The notes beneath the pieces are model-generated. The model searched no databases, was not told the origin of the DNA, and was given only the letters and a program-made list of their open reading frames with translations. Position numbers and translations under genes: made by a program. DNA of 64,000 nt from Euonymus europaeus (Eukaryota; Streptophyta; Magnoliopsida; Celastrales; Celastraceae). The DNA is taken from the NCBI GenBank assembly GCA_963580455.1, contig OY756966.1, positions 18,727,001 through 18,791,000 on the forward strand. The letters are read 5' to 3'. Shown in pieces: positions 34,190-45,436 of the stretch (position 1 is the stretch's first letter; every line of letters starts with the position of its first letter).

Positions 34190-37000
34190 GAACTACTTGC
34201 TAACATTGTTGTCGCCTTGTACAAATTCTCATCCCATAAATGTCCCCCATCATTCAAAAAGTCATGCAGTACATCGGATCTAAACCTTGCAATGTCATCT
34301 GTTGATATATTGTTTGGGATGAGAATTTTGCTGAAGATGTGGTCCATGATGTACATAACAAATACACAGCAGTCAAAACTGTTTCATGATAAAGAGCTGC
34401 ATAACTCATTTGTATTTTTAATCTAAATCTCAGTGAATAATGATCAATTAGTTACCTTCCTGAAGCTTGTTGTGGCAAGTTAAGCACCGTGATATTGCCA
34501 TTTGGTTCACATTTAAGGTTGCCTAGCATCATGTTGTTGTAGTAGTTTATTTGGAGAAAAAAGAGTATTGCATAAATTGAAACCGCATAAAAAAATTGTT
34601 AATACCACCTAGAATCATGTTCTTACAAATTCGTGAGCATCTTTTAAGTAAGGATCCCTGCATTCTTCATTCTTAGCAGCAATGAATTCAAATGTGTCTT
34701 GTACAAGCAAAGTCCGATGATCCGCAACATGCTATCACCCTTGGCATGGATAAGAAATAGGAGGTATCTGTATTTATCATGCATCTCCTTCACCTTGTCT
34801 GCGACATGTCAATTTTGCCTATTCAAAGGAAGGCCTGCAATTAAATTTATCTTTCATTTAGTATTTTTGTTATTTAATTCAATGACACAAAATCACGTTT
34901 GGAACACTATACTAGAACTCATAAATTCAATCGATCTGCCCATTTTAATTTTTTTGTGTCTTCCTTTGTCTCTATGTTGTGATCACTAATATTTCGACAT
35001 ATGAATCAATGAGCTACATGTTTTATCATAATAATATCAGTAAACTACTTCTATTGTGGATAAAAATAGTTTGTACGTAATTAGTAACTTACACTCTTCG
35101 AAACCATATCAATGCTACATAAAGCAACTACATCAATGCAGCTCACTATGTTATGCCCAGACCAAATAATTGTGTTGATATCAAGGAACAGTCAAGATTA
35201 ATAACGCATTTCATTCATTATTATCAATGGAACACATAATTCCATTGACTTTTTCCAAAGAAATAGGCATATAGCAGCCCAAATTTCAAAGTGTTTTTCT
35301 CATATAGTTTAATATAATTTAAATTCCCAAAATCATTCCATTTGTTAGTTTACATGGCGATTATTCCATCGAATTAAATCATTGGATTAATGATATTCCA
35401 CTGATTTTAATCAATGGAATAATTGATGCCATTGTAAAAAAAATCAATGAAATGACAAATAACATTGGAAAGAAACTTACTTTTTTGTACCAATATTACA
35501 TATCTTGAGCATCTTCTCTTTGTCTTTCGACGAGAACAACTTGTTTTCCTTTGATTTTTGTGGCAATGGTCTTGGCTTCTTGTTTGCTAAGGTTCTTCCA
35601 TGTCATCGACACAAATTGGATATCCTTGCTTGATGGGTGTAGGATTTTTTGTTCGAACTGGTTTCTCTTTCTCCCCACGGCTGTCTTCGTAGCCTTATTT
35701 GTAATCGAAATCAGAATCTGTTGTCTCTCTTTCGTTCCTTTCCTCATTATTCAAATGTTCTATCATAGATGGTGGTGTTTGTGCTACCATTGCCTTTCCT
35801 TCTCATCTTCCTCCTTTTCTGCCTTTTATTCCGGTTCTTCCTCTCCCCCTGAATCTTCCCATCGGCCTAGTCATTAAAATGGAGGAGAGCAATGTTGCTC
35901 CAAATCTTCTAATACAAATATTGAATGATGAAAATTTGAAGGCAAATAATGAAAATAATGCACTTTTTATTGAATTTCAAAAAATAAAAGCCGCAACTAA
36001 ATCAATGAAATTGATTTGCTGAAATCTTGCATATATGATTTCAGCAAATCAATTTCATTGGTTAGATCTGATCAGTCAATCACTTTTTCAATAGATAACA
36101 CGAAGTTGTCTTTTTTAAGTATTTCATCTCATAAGTTTTGTAATTCAATAGCTAGCTCAGATCTGCTTCTTTTTGCTGCAAGTTTTGCATCTTCTAGACC
36201 TCGAACATGAACTTTTAGCTCTTCTTTCTCATTCTTTTCTCTATTCCATGCTTCTTTGATTTTTTTTTTAAATCCTACTTTTCTAAACTTCTTTCATGCT
36301 CCATGTTTTTCACTCGCGTCAAAAGATCCTCTAGTTCCTTTCTTATTTTACAAAATTCTTCAACATCTTCACCACTGTTTTTTGTATGTTCTCCGAGGAC
36401 AAGTGTTGTATTGTTGTTTGAGACATCGACATAACTTTTTTCACATAGTTCCTCACTGATTTTTGGTGTGTTGTAGTGTCTTCCTTCATTGTCCATGCAG
36501 TAATGATAACATGAGTCAATTCCAAAGGCATTGTCATCATCCATGTCTATAGCATTATCATTTGTAGGTGTTTTGGGATATACATCCTATGTCTTTGCCC
36601 CACCTGTATCATTCTTCTCATCTCTGACAGTTTGTTGAATAGAATCCCCATGACCAATATCTTCAACATTGTTTGCATTGGAATCACCAAATGTCTCAGA
36701 AAACACATAATTAGAAGCAAGTAGTCTGTCTTCCGTATCAATTGAATGCAATTTACCTTCGTGTACTTGTAAAAGTAATATAAAGACTGAACATTAATTT
36801 TCCATTGATAAATAGTAATGGAATAGACATCATACATATTTAAAAATAGTGAAATTAGCAAATCCATTGGTGATTTCAAATGGATTTCATTCAATTGCAA
36901 ATACAACATCACATAATTCCATCCTACAGTCAACATATTCATGAAATTGATAAGTGTATTTGTAATAGACATTACTAAAGGAGTTTGTAAGTATTTACGT
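34190..37000 (-). pseudogene. Ulp1-like cysteine protease (C48), MULE-borne
   Basis: Exon-like blocks on -: an acidic N-terminal part (36275-36700, with ASNYVFSETFGDSN and a coiled-coil RKELEDLLTRVKNMEHE); a basic part (35496-35747); LIDSYVEIL (about 35000), the segment that opens the Ulp1 peptidase domain; YRYLLFLIHAKGDSM (34740-34790); and the C-terminal block, where NITVLNLPQQASG is spliced (GT...AG intron 34379-34455, 77 bp) to SFDCCVFVMYIMDHI. The catalytic-type Cys is in DCC, where the family usually has DCG. Stops and frame changes suggest decay, though the splice model is coherent. Ulp1 enzymes remove SUMO; plant MULEs of the Kaonashi/CUMULE type carry such genes beside a transposase. 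Confidence 0.65.
36003..36060. repeat. Perfect 24-bp inverted repeat with 10-bp loop
   Basis: Arms 36003-36026 and 36037-36060 are exact reverse complements, and the loop is TTGCATATAT. The arms include CAATGAAATTG, related to the dispersed CAATGG motif. It lies between two exon-like blocks of the Ulp1-like gene and would form a stable hairpin in RNA or single-stranded DNA. Confidence 0.9.
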
Positions 37001-37919
37001 GGGAATGTATATTTTGCGGAAATCCTTTCTTGGCCATTTCTTCGAGTTCCATTTTCAAATATTTTGGAAATATTGAATCATCAACTAGTTTGAAGATGGT
37101 AGTATGTTCCCAAAATTAGTACTATAAGAAGAAGATAACATTAGTGTTGCACCCTATTTTGTTCGAGCCGAATTATTTTTGTGTAAAAAGAAGAAGAACA
37201 AAAAAACAAAACAAAAAAGAAATTCCTAACTCAAATCCTTACCTCAAATTAAAACCCAACCCAAAATAAAACTAGATTCCTATGCCCATTAATCCCACCT
37301 AAGCCCAGAAAAGCCCAAGCCAAAACCATCCCATAAACCTAACCTAATCCAGCCCATGAAACTCCCATTACTCACCCTCCATCCCCACCTCCCTCCTGCA
37401 CCACTCCTCCACCTCTGCATCAGCCTGCCATCACTTACCCCAAACCATCAATTATGCCCCTCACTTCATTATTTGACTACGACAAGCAGGGGGAACCGAA
37501 AAACACCTCTACTCTACCATCAACATTTCTACTCGCTTAAACCACGACCAAAAACCAGAACTAAACTCCTCATGGAATAGGACCAGGAAACCTAGCACCT
37601 CGTTCTGAGCTTCCCTCTCTTTACCTTGGCCATTATCGTCACTCCTACCCAACCCACAGAACCAACATCACTAACAGCCCCTATATTCCTCAACCGGGAA
37701 ACACACATCGAAAATCACAACCTCTATCTCATCCTCTATTTTCTTCCACCCGTACCATCACCACTTACCCATAACATCACCAGTAACCAACATCACCACA
37801 AAACCATCTTTCACCATTTTTCCTCATTGAAACCATAGTCACCATCAAACCCATTACCACTGTTGGAATCGCACCGCCTCACCCCGGCGCTTCTTCCGTT
37901 GACCCATAACCATCAAACT
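37001..37919. other. Non-coding, CCCA-rich interval
   Basis: A-rich low-complexity tract at 37188-37222, then a CCCAAC/AACCCA-rich stretch (37250-37400) and a CACC-rich stretch to 37919. Open frames on + (37356-37580, 37626-37838) have Pro/His/Thr/Leu bias without motifs. It probably includes the right limit of the MULE-like unit; no terminal inverted repeat was found. Confidence 0.35.
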
Positions 37920-40353
37920 TGTGATATCCCAACTCGAGAATAATATAAATGATGAATAAGAGAGTGACATGCGCACAATAAGATGATAGTGAAATCGATA
38001 AAATAAATTTGGGTTAGACTAAATCAATATAAACAAATATTTATACAATATGACTACTAAAGATTGTAGGAGTTATAGAAATCAAATTAAATGGGAATTA
38101 ATAAAATATGAGGTGTTGGATCTCATTTGTTGGAGGATGTTATTTCGGTAAAATAATAGAAAAAGAAGTTAAATGGTTAATTGAGAAATTGAAATTGTTA
38201 AAGGTGGTTACTGAATCATTAAACCAAAAGAATGTAGAAGAGTGGAGAAAGGAATTAAAAAGAAAAAAAAAACAAAGGAAAAAAAAATCAGAAGAGTCGA
38301 GAGAGGGAAAGAAATAGAAACAAAAAAGAAAAAAAATATAAAAAAAGAGAAGAAAAATGTGATTTGCGGGCATCGAATTTCGGCAGCTCCGATCTGCTTA
38401 TTCCGATCATCGTTGGTCGTGAAATTGGTACCAATCTCTTCGTCTCCTTGAGAGGTATGAAATCGGTTTAAGAATCATCCAAAACATAGCTTTATATCTC
38501 CGGGAAAAGCTCTTGAAAGATTCGGCCACCACAAGCTTCGAAGGTCAATCTCTCCCTCCTCTGACCTCCGTTTGATGTGAGACTACCACCGTTGACTTCG
38601 TCTCGGTAAGTACTACAGTTGGTGATTTCCGGTGAAATTCATCGAATCTCCGGTGACCGAAATGTGGGTATTTTGGCAAAGTTCACCCATTTCGCCTGAT
38701 CATATATTATATGTATTTTAGGGGTGTTTGAGCGTATTTGTGACTATGTAAACATGTTTTGTTGTAGAAACTATATCTGAAGTTGGTGAAGAATTTTGGA
38801 TACCTGTCAAACATTATACGAAAAGGTAATGGTTCGAGTGGGATGAGAGGCACGCTTCACGAGGTAGGGATTATCATAACTTGATGATAGTTTGAAATTG
38901 GTAACCTAATTTGTGTGTTGTAAACTCTTATTACTTTAACAGATTGGTTGTGAACTTTATATTTAATATCTCGTTGTTATGTTGGGATAAATTGATTGTG
39001 GACTTGGGTAAATTTCATGAGTGAAGAGGTCTCAAAAAGGGATGATGCGACCTAGCAGTGTTAGATGTAGATGGTGTACTGCGAATAATTGAATTGGTAG
39101 CCTATAACTGTGTGTGTTTTTTTTAGAATAATCAGGGACTAAGTTGTCACAATTGTGTGATCTTGATGTGGTTAATCGAACAGTGCGGTAGAAAATACCA
39201 AACCCATGTCATAATATGAAATTTAAATGGCTTTTAAAATATATATGAAGTTGATAAAGATTCTCGGTATTAATTGAAGGTCATAGTAAGGGGGTATTAT
39301 TTTTATGTGTCTTGCATTAAATTTACGGTGCAGTAGCTACACACAAGTAGTTCTGGCATTAATAATTAGTAGTTTTACATGAAGCCTTACGTTATACGTG
39401 AATTGTTGGAGATTGCAACGTATAATTTGTCTAATGTTGATTAAGTGGAAATCGCAGGGTATTCCTCTCTATTTATATGATGTGGCTACAATGAAAGTGA
39501 ACTTGAATGGGTTGACATGCTGGAATGGTTGAAATTTAGCTTATATGTGTTACACTGTTTGTAGTTGATTATTGCAATTGGGAGTTATTGTTAATAGCTG
39601 CTAATTAATGGAAATGTTAAATTCTAAATCATATGATAATGTGATGCTGTGACTTCGAATTTCATGAATGGGTTGTGAATCTTATTTTTGACTGGCAAGG
39701 AGATATTGATTAAATGAGAGTTGTGGTGATAGTATTGAGGAGCAAGTGGAGGCCCTGTACGTACAGTGGGTGATAATCCGTGCAAGGATTCACTATGCGG
39801 CCACATAGCAAAGGGGTGGCAAGTCCCGGGTAAAAGAAGGTGCCTACCTTCCTTACTCATAGATTGCTTCCGACGAGGAGGTCAAAAAGCGGAGGAAATA
39901 GCTTCCGGCGTTGAGGTGGTGACGGACATTAGAGGCGGATTGAGAAATAGAAGTGCTATTTAAATTGTCATGCTTCTGTTAATAATTATTTGTGAATGTT
40001 TGTGTGTGAATACGGTATTCTCTACTGAGCTTCGGCTCACACCCTACTTTCCATTTTTTAAATTCTCAGGTGAGATGGTCGTGACCAGTCAGACTGCGAG
40101 TGCAGGCAAGACAAAGGAGTTGGTGTACATACCGGTGTGATAAGTAAGTGTTGAGTGGACCCAGGGGATTGGGATTACTTAGTTGGAGTTTCATCCGGTT
40201 ATATGAACTATTTATGTACTTATATATCTAACACCTATATTTTAAGTATATTGATAATTATATTATTTAAAATATTTTTTTGAGTTTTGAAAAAGAAAGA
40301 GTCGGGAGTGTGGTTTAGGTAGACGTCACGTGCCGGTGGTTCGGAGCATGACA
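37920..40353 (+). repeat. 5' LTR of Tekay-like LARD (2,434 bp)
   Basis: TG...CA ends. It contains a single copy of the 66-bp unit that is tripled in the 3' LTR, and a GCGGCCACATAGC palindrome-like block (39798-39810). It is complete, bordered by the primer site at 40357. Confidence 0.88.
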
Positions 40354-40356
40354 AGG

Positions 40357-40370
40357 TGGTATTAGAGCAG
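40357..40370 (+). promoter_or_regulatory. Primer-binding site of the LARD
   Basis: TGGTATTAGAGCAG, one mismatch from the canonical initiator tRNA-Met complement TGGTATCAGAGC, three bases after the LTR end. Confidence 0.8.
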
Positions 40371-42901
40371 TAGGTTGGAGTTAGGACTGAATGGAGGGTA
40401 TGTACACCGATCCTGTCTTCTGCCTCGCAGTCGATTGGGAAGGTACAAATAGTACCGTGTGAGATATATTTTGGAGATTCTTTGTTAGCTCATTGACAGA
40501 CATGAGTCTGTAGCATGACCGATATATCAGTTGAAGAATGAGAAAAAAAAGGAAAATGAGAAGAGAACACAAGAATGAGTACGGGACGATATAACTAAGC
40601 AGTGACTTGAAAATTTGATTAATATATTGTGTGCCATGGATGGTGATTTTTGGAGTATGTACACTTGAGAAGTGTTGCGTGTATTTTTAATTGTTGTTGA
40701 AGAAGTTTGGTTGGTGGATAGTGTCGGGTGCCTGTTAAATTGGTGTTGCATGATTGGTAGGGAGTACCATAATTGATAATAAGTCTTGTGGTGTAACTTA
40801 AATTTTGTGAGTTGCAGTTTTAGTTAATTTGATAGTGAGATTGTGTTTTTCACCTATCTTGCTTGACTGTTGTTATGTATTAATTTGATGGTGAATTCGA
40901 GCGAAATTTTGTGAGGAAGAGGGCGACGGTAATCCATGTATGGGAATACTAGCTTAAACAGGGGTGAATTCTGGGAAAATAATCTTAAATTGAAGTAATT
41001 TTTTCATGTGTTTGTTTATTATGAATTTTTGGGACAATAATTCAGTGATTATGTGATTTGAGTTTTTCGAGTTGTAGTGACTGCATTTACATATATGTCG
41101 TTAACATCAACTTGGAAAGATTTGTTGGGTGTTGCATTGAATATTGAACTGATGTGAATGTAAATCATGTGTTATACTCGGTTATGCCTGATGGATTGAT
41201 TATAGGAACCTACTTGACATTAGTTGAGATGGCCATTAACTAAACTGTGAGATGAATTGATGCTATATGGGTTCCATGCTTTAATAATGGTGACTCTAGT
41301 ATATGGCTAATTACTAAGTTGAAGGAAGTGCCATAAGTTTACAACAAATTGAAATGAATGTGGTTTCAGTGTTCCACATGTGATACGTGGAATTTGTGGG
41401 TGATGTACTTGATAATGAAAGGTAGGTTATTCGATTTATGTAATCAATGCTAGGCTAAGTTTGAGTGTTTATACGTGAATTTATTACTTTTGATAATTGA
41501 GAAGTCTAGCCGAGAAGGAACGTGATCACTAGTTATTATAGTGGTGGTGAAGTGGTGTTGCGGCGGTTATAATTGTGAGATTTTAATTAAAACTAATATG
41601 GCTGGTTAGCCGTGAACTGCATGATATACTAATTAAAGTGAGTATAGTAGGTAACAATAATATTGATGATTATAATGGCTTGTAATGATTGAGACGCTAA
41701 GTGATTTTTCCATGGTTTGGATTAAATGTGGTGGGGACTGTAGTCTATTGAAGGACCTTTCAGCGGGTCGAGGTGATAACCATCATTATCAAAATTGATT
41801 CCCCAACAGGTGATATGAAAGTTTCATTGGAGGAGTGATGATTCTTGTGGTAAAAGAATTTGATGATTAGGTAAATTGATTGTTCTTATAGGAAATATCT
41901 TGACTTTAGCAAGCTGGGGAGGTAGAATTTATACCTTGTTGTGCTATAATTGTGACTGGATGGAACATGTAGAGATTTTGAGTTGTTCTTATTAGATGGC
42001 GCGTAAATTGGGATTTATGATTTTGCTTTGTCTATTTGTGATGCGAGTTGCCTAAGGCAATAATGAAAATTATTGCTGATGGTTGTTGGCCAATTTGAGT
42101 GAGTGGACATACTAGTATAGAGCTAGAGTTAATGATGTGGCATGATATAATACAAAGTGGTTGTCGAACTGTGAGTAGCAGTGTCATACTGGTTGATGAG
42201 AAGTTACGAATATGGTGTTGGGAGCAAGTAGTATGTTTGAGTATTCGAAAAAATTGGATGTCTATATAGTGGTATGTGACAAATGTAGAATTCTGGTGGA
42301 TATAATGGTATGTTTATCCAATTAAACTTTGGCAAAAAAAATGCTGAAATGTAAGTACATGTGGTTCGTTATTTATGGTCGATGCGAATATGGAAGAAAC
42401 TTTGTTTAGCACTTACTGATTAAAGGCGTGGTTCTAATTGAACAACTTGTGAAAAGTTGATGTTGAAATTGGTTCATAGGTTGAATCTTAAGCATGTAAA
42501 TCCCAGGTGATATATGTTGGAATAATGGGGTATTCACTTTGTTTGATTACGTGAATAAGAGTGACTATATATTGTGTGACATAGACACTAAAGTTTTGGA
42601 TTATAAGCATAGTTAGGAGTTAACGATTGTGGTTACGTATGATTTTGTGGAAGCATATGAGTTATAAACTGTACCGGGAAAGGGGAAGAAAAAAAAAATT
42701 ATATTAGAGGATATTGCAGTAGTACATTAGATGATATTATAGCAGTACAAAAGAGGACTATTATACATAGCATATTTGGGCAAACCTCAAAGCCAACAAG
42801 CGGGATAATACAACGGTAGATTGTGGGAATCTATACATAGATAGTAGAAAATAGTACAGACCAAGATGAGGACATACTAGTAGGTATGTTATTGGTACTA
42901 C
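40371..42901 (+). other. Non-coding interior of the LARD
   Basis: Moderately AT-rich, T/G-biased on +, dense in stops in all frames. No retroviral motif (CCHC, DSGA, YVDD, HHCC) is visible. Such long untranslated interiors define LARD elements. Confidence 0.6.
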
Positions 42902-43219
42902 CTAGCAGTGGTCGAACCATCCAGCCCATTGCTCTGTGCTATATGGCTCGGTACGAGGGAGCAACCCGAGGGGGTAATCGAAGCCAGTGTTGTATAAGTC
43001 AGCAGAGTCGTTGTTTAGGGTGGTTGTGGCCAAGGTGGCATCCTGATTATTCTCTAGTGGTGCTACTAACTGGATTAGAGAGTCGAGTTTGGATATGATT
43101 TGATCATATAACCTCTCCACGACTTGGAATTGTCTCTGAATCTCCTCTAACTTGTGGAGTATGCGAGAAGAGTTATCATGAGAGTGGGTATCCATTAGAG
43201 TAGAGGGAAAAGAAAACAA
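42902..43219 (-). CDS. Antisense ORF of 105 codons inside the LARD, unknown function
   Basis: Open on - from Met at 43219 (second Met at 43195, MDTHSHDNSSRILHK) to a stop at 42902. The N-terminal third is amphipathic and coiled-coil-like (KLEEIQRQFQVVERLYDQI, SKLDSLIQLV); the C-terminal part is Asn/Asp/Thr-rich and ends AGWFDHC. I do not recognise the family. About 45 bp upstream on - is TATTTAAA (complement of 43265-43272), a good TATA box at a plausible distance from a start site. It lies about 545 bp from the 3' LTR and antisense to the element, like the additional antisense ORFs of Tat elements. It may be chance; strand bias and the promoter argue otherwise. Confidence 0.45.
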   Translation of the reverse strand: MFSFPSTLMDTHSHDNSSRILHKLEEIQRQFQVVERLYDQIISKLDSLIQLVAPLENNQDATLATTTLNNDSADLYNTGFDYPLGLLPRTEPYSTEQWAGWFDHC

Positions 43220-43763
43220 GTTAGTAGATTCTCTGAAGACGAGTTGAGCTTCTCTAAAATGAGGTTTAAATAGAATAAGAGTATAAACGAATATGGATGG
43301 AGTTATTTATTCAAGAATCACGTGTCGCTACGGGTAGATGGAAATGCCAAATGGATAAAGGTTGGCTCGTCTACCCATATTGGTTGTGTCAGTATTCAGA
43401 TTCTTTATTCAGGGGAGTGATAATATCATGACTTCTATCTCCAGAATCAATTGGGATCGTCGTCTAGTGGACATCTATAATTGGTTGAGTAGTTTGGAAA
43501 AGAAAAAAATTTGCATGGTGAGTGGTGATATTAAAAATGGTGTTATTAAGTAAAATAACTAAGGTGAAGGGGTAGTAAATGTTTCTCTTGCGAGATACGT
43601 GGCAGACGATTTAGGTAATTGTTGGAATACGAAGTGGCAGACTCATCGTCTAGAAAGGGTGACCAGGACGCTAAATTTGCGGTGAAGAAATAACAAGTTC
43701 CACTTTGCGAGATTGGGGATTAAATTTAAATTTCAAGGACGAAATTATTTAAAAGGAGGAGAA

Positions 43764-45436
43764 TGTGATATCCCAACTCGAGAATAATATAAATGATGAA
43801 TAAGAGAGTGACACGCGCACAATGATATGATAGTGAAACCGATAAATTAAATTCGGGTTAGACTAAATCAATATAAACAAATATATATACAATATGACTA
43901 CTAAATATTGTAGGAAATATAGAAACCAAATTAAATGGGAATTAATAAAATATAAGGTGTTGGATCTCATTTCTTGGAGAATGTTATTTTGGTAAAATAA
44001 TAGAGAAAGAAGTTTAATGGTTAATTAGGAAATTCAAATTGTTAAAGTGGGTTACTGAATCATTAAACCAAAAGAATGTAGAAGATAATTAAAAAGAAAG
44101 AAAATAAAAACAGCAAAGGAAAAAAAATTCAGAAGAGTCTAGAGAGGGAAAAAAAGAAAAATAAAAAGAAAAAAAGGGAACAGAAACAGAAAAAAAAAGA
44201 AAAAAATGCGATTTCCGTGCTTCGGATTTTGGCAGCTCCAATCACCTTTGGTCACGAAACTGGTACCAATCTCTTCGTCTCTTCGAGACGTATGAAATCG
44301 GTTCAAGAATCGTCCAAAACAGAGCTATATATCTGCGGGAAAAGCTCTCGAAAGATTTGGCCACCGCAAGCTTCGACTGTCAATTTCTCCCTCCTCCGAC
44401 CTCCGTTTGATGCAAGACTACCACCGTTGAGTTCGTCTCGGTGAGTACTACAAAACCCAGTTGGTGATTTTTGGTGAAAGTTGTCGGATCTCCCGTGACT
44501 GGAATGTGGGTATTTTGGGAATTGTTGACCCATTTGACTTTCTGGGCAAAGTTCACCCATTTGGCCCGATCGTATATTCTATGTATTTTAGGGGTGTTTG
44601 AGCGTATTTGTGACTATGTAAATGTGTTTCGTTGTAGAAACTATATCTGAAGTTGGTGAAGAATTTCGGGTACGTGTCAAAAATTATACGAAAAGGTAAT
44701 GGTTCGAGTGGGATGTGAGGCATGCTTCACGAGGTAGGGAATATCATAACCTTGATGATAATTTGAAATTGGTAAACTAATTTGTGTGTTGTAAACTCTT
44801 ATTACTTTGACAGATTGGTTATGATAATTTGAAATTGGTAAACTAATTTGTGTGTTGTAAACTCTTATTACTTTGACAGATTGGTTATGATAATTTGAAA
44901 TTGGTAAACTAATTTGTGTGTTTTAAACTCTTATTACTTTGACAGATTGGTTGTGAACTTTATATTTAATATCTGGTTGTTATGTTGGGATAAATTGATT
45001 GTGGACTTGGGTAAATTTCATGAGTGAAGAGGTCACAAAAAGAGATGATGTGACCCAGTAGTGTTAGATGTAGATGGTGTACTGTGAATTGGTAGCCTAT
45101 AACTGTGTGTTGTTTTTTTTAGAATAATCCGGGACTGAGTTATCACAATTGTGTGATCTTGATATGATTAATCGAACGGCATGGTGGGAAATACCAAACC
45201 CATGTCATAATCTGAAATTTAAATGGCTTTTAAAATATATATGAAGTTGATAAAGATTCTCGGTATTAATTGAAGATGGTAGAAAAGGGGTATTATTTCT
45301 TATGTGTCTTGTGTTAAATTTACGGTGCAGGAATCGCTATGCGGCCACATAGCGAAGGGGTGGGAAGTCCCTGGTAGAAGAAGGTGCCTACCTTCATTAC
45401 TTTCGAGGAGGAGGTCGAAAAGCGGAGAACCACTCC
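43764..45436 (+). repeat. 3' LTR of Tekay-like LARD, internally deleted and truncated
   Basis: Matches 37920 onward. A segment equal to 39336-39785 is deleted at 45331, and homology ends at GAAAAGCGGA (45436), so the last part (equivalent to 39897-40353) is missing. Foreign LTR-like DNA follows. Confidence 0.85.
44756..44953 (+). repeat. 66-bp unit in three tandem copies
   Basis: TGATAATTTGAAATTGGTAA begins at 44756, 44822 and 44888. The 5' LTR has one copy (about 38884), so expansion happened after insertion, probably by replication slippage. Confidence 0.9.

Larger units (their letters stand above)
31126..36900. repeat. Dispersed palindromic motif family (TTCCATTGATT / AATCAATGGAA)
   Basis: Imperfect palindromes occur at 31171-31193 (TCCATTGATTTTATCAATGG), 31201-31220, 32379-32400, 32412-32435, 33749-33770, 33857-33885, 33935-33960, 35225-35250, 35394-35421 (ATTCCACTGATTTTAATCAA then TGGAAT) and 36797-36823, with half sites between them. 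They lie in introns and spacers of the FAR1-like and Ulp1-like genes, not in their exons, and I found none within several kb outside. The longest shared unit is about 110 bp (33815-33930 and 36750-36865). Confidence 0.65.
37920..45436 (+). mobile_element. Large non-autonomous Tekay-like LTR element (LARD type)
   Basis: The 5' LTR 37920-40353 and the truncated 3' LTR 43764-45436 both begin TGTGATATCCCAACTCGAG. The primer site TGGTATTAGAGCAG follows the 5' LTR after 3 bp, and a purine tract AAAAGGAGGAGAA (43751-43763) abuts the 3' LTR. The 3.4-kb interior has no gag or pol motif in any frame. The only open frame of note is antisense (42902-43219). LTR style (TGTGATATCCC start, GGAGCATGACA end, purine tract and Met-tRNA-like site) suggests the Del/Tekay group. 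Because the 3' LTR is truncated, no target duplication can be checked on the right. Confidence 0.82.

Noticed and set aside
36547..36972. 141-codon minus ORF over the Ulp1-like N-terminal region
   Set aside because: A different frame (ending in the acidic block at 36275-36544) gives balanced composition and continuity; this frame is hydrophobic shadow.
37356..37838. Pro/His-rich + ORFs
   Set aside because: CACC/CCCA low-complexity sequence, no domain and no conserved start.
38140..38373. 77-codon Phe-rich minus ORF and 69-codon Lys-rich + ORFs
   Set aside because: They are products of an A-rich tract inside the LARD 5' LTR.
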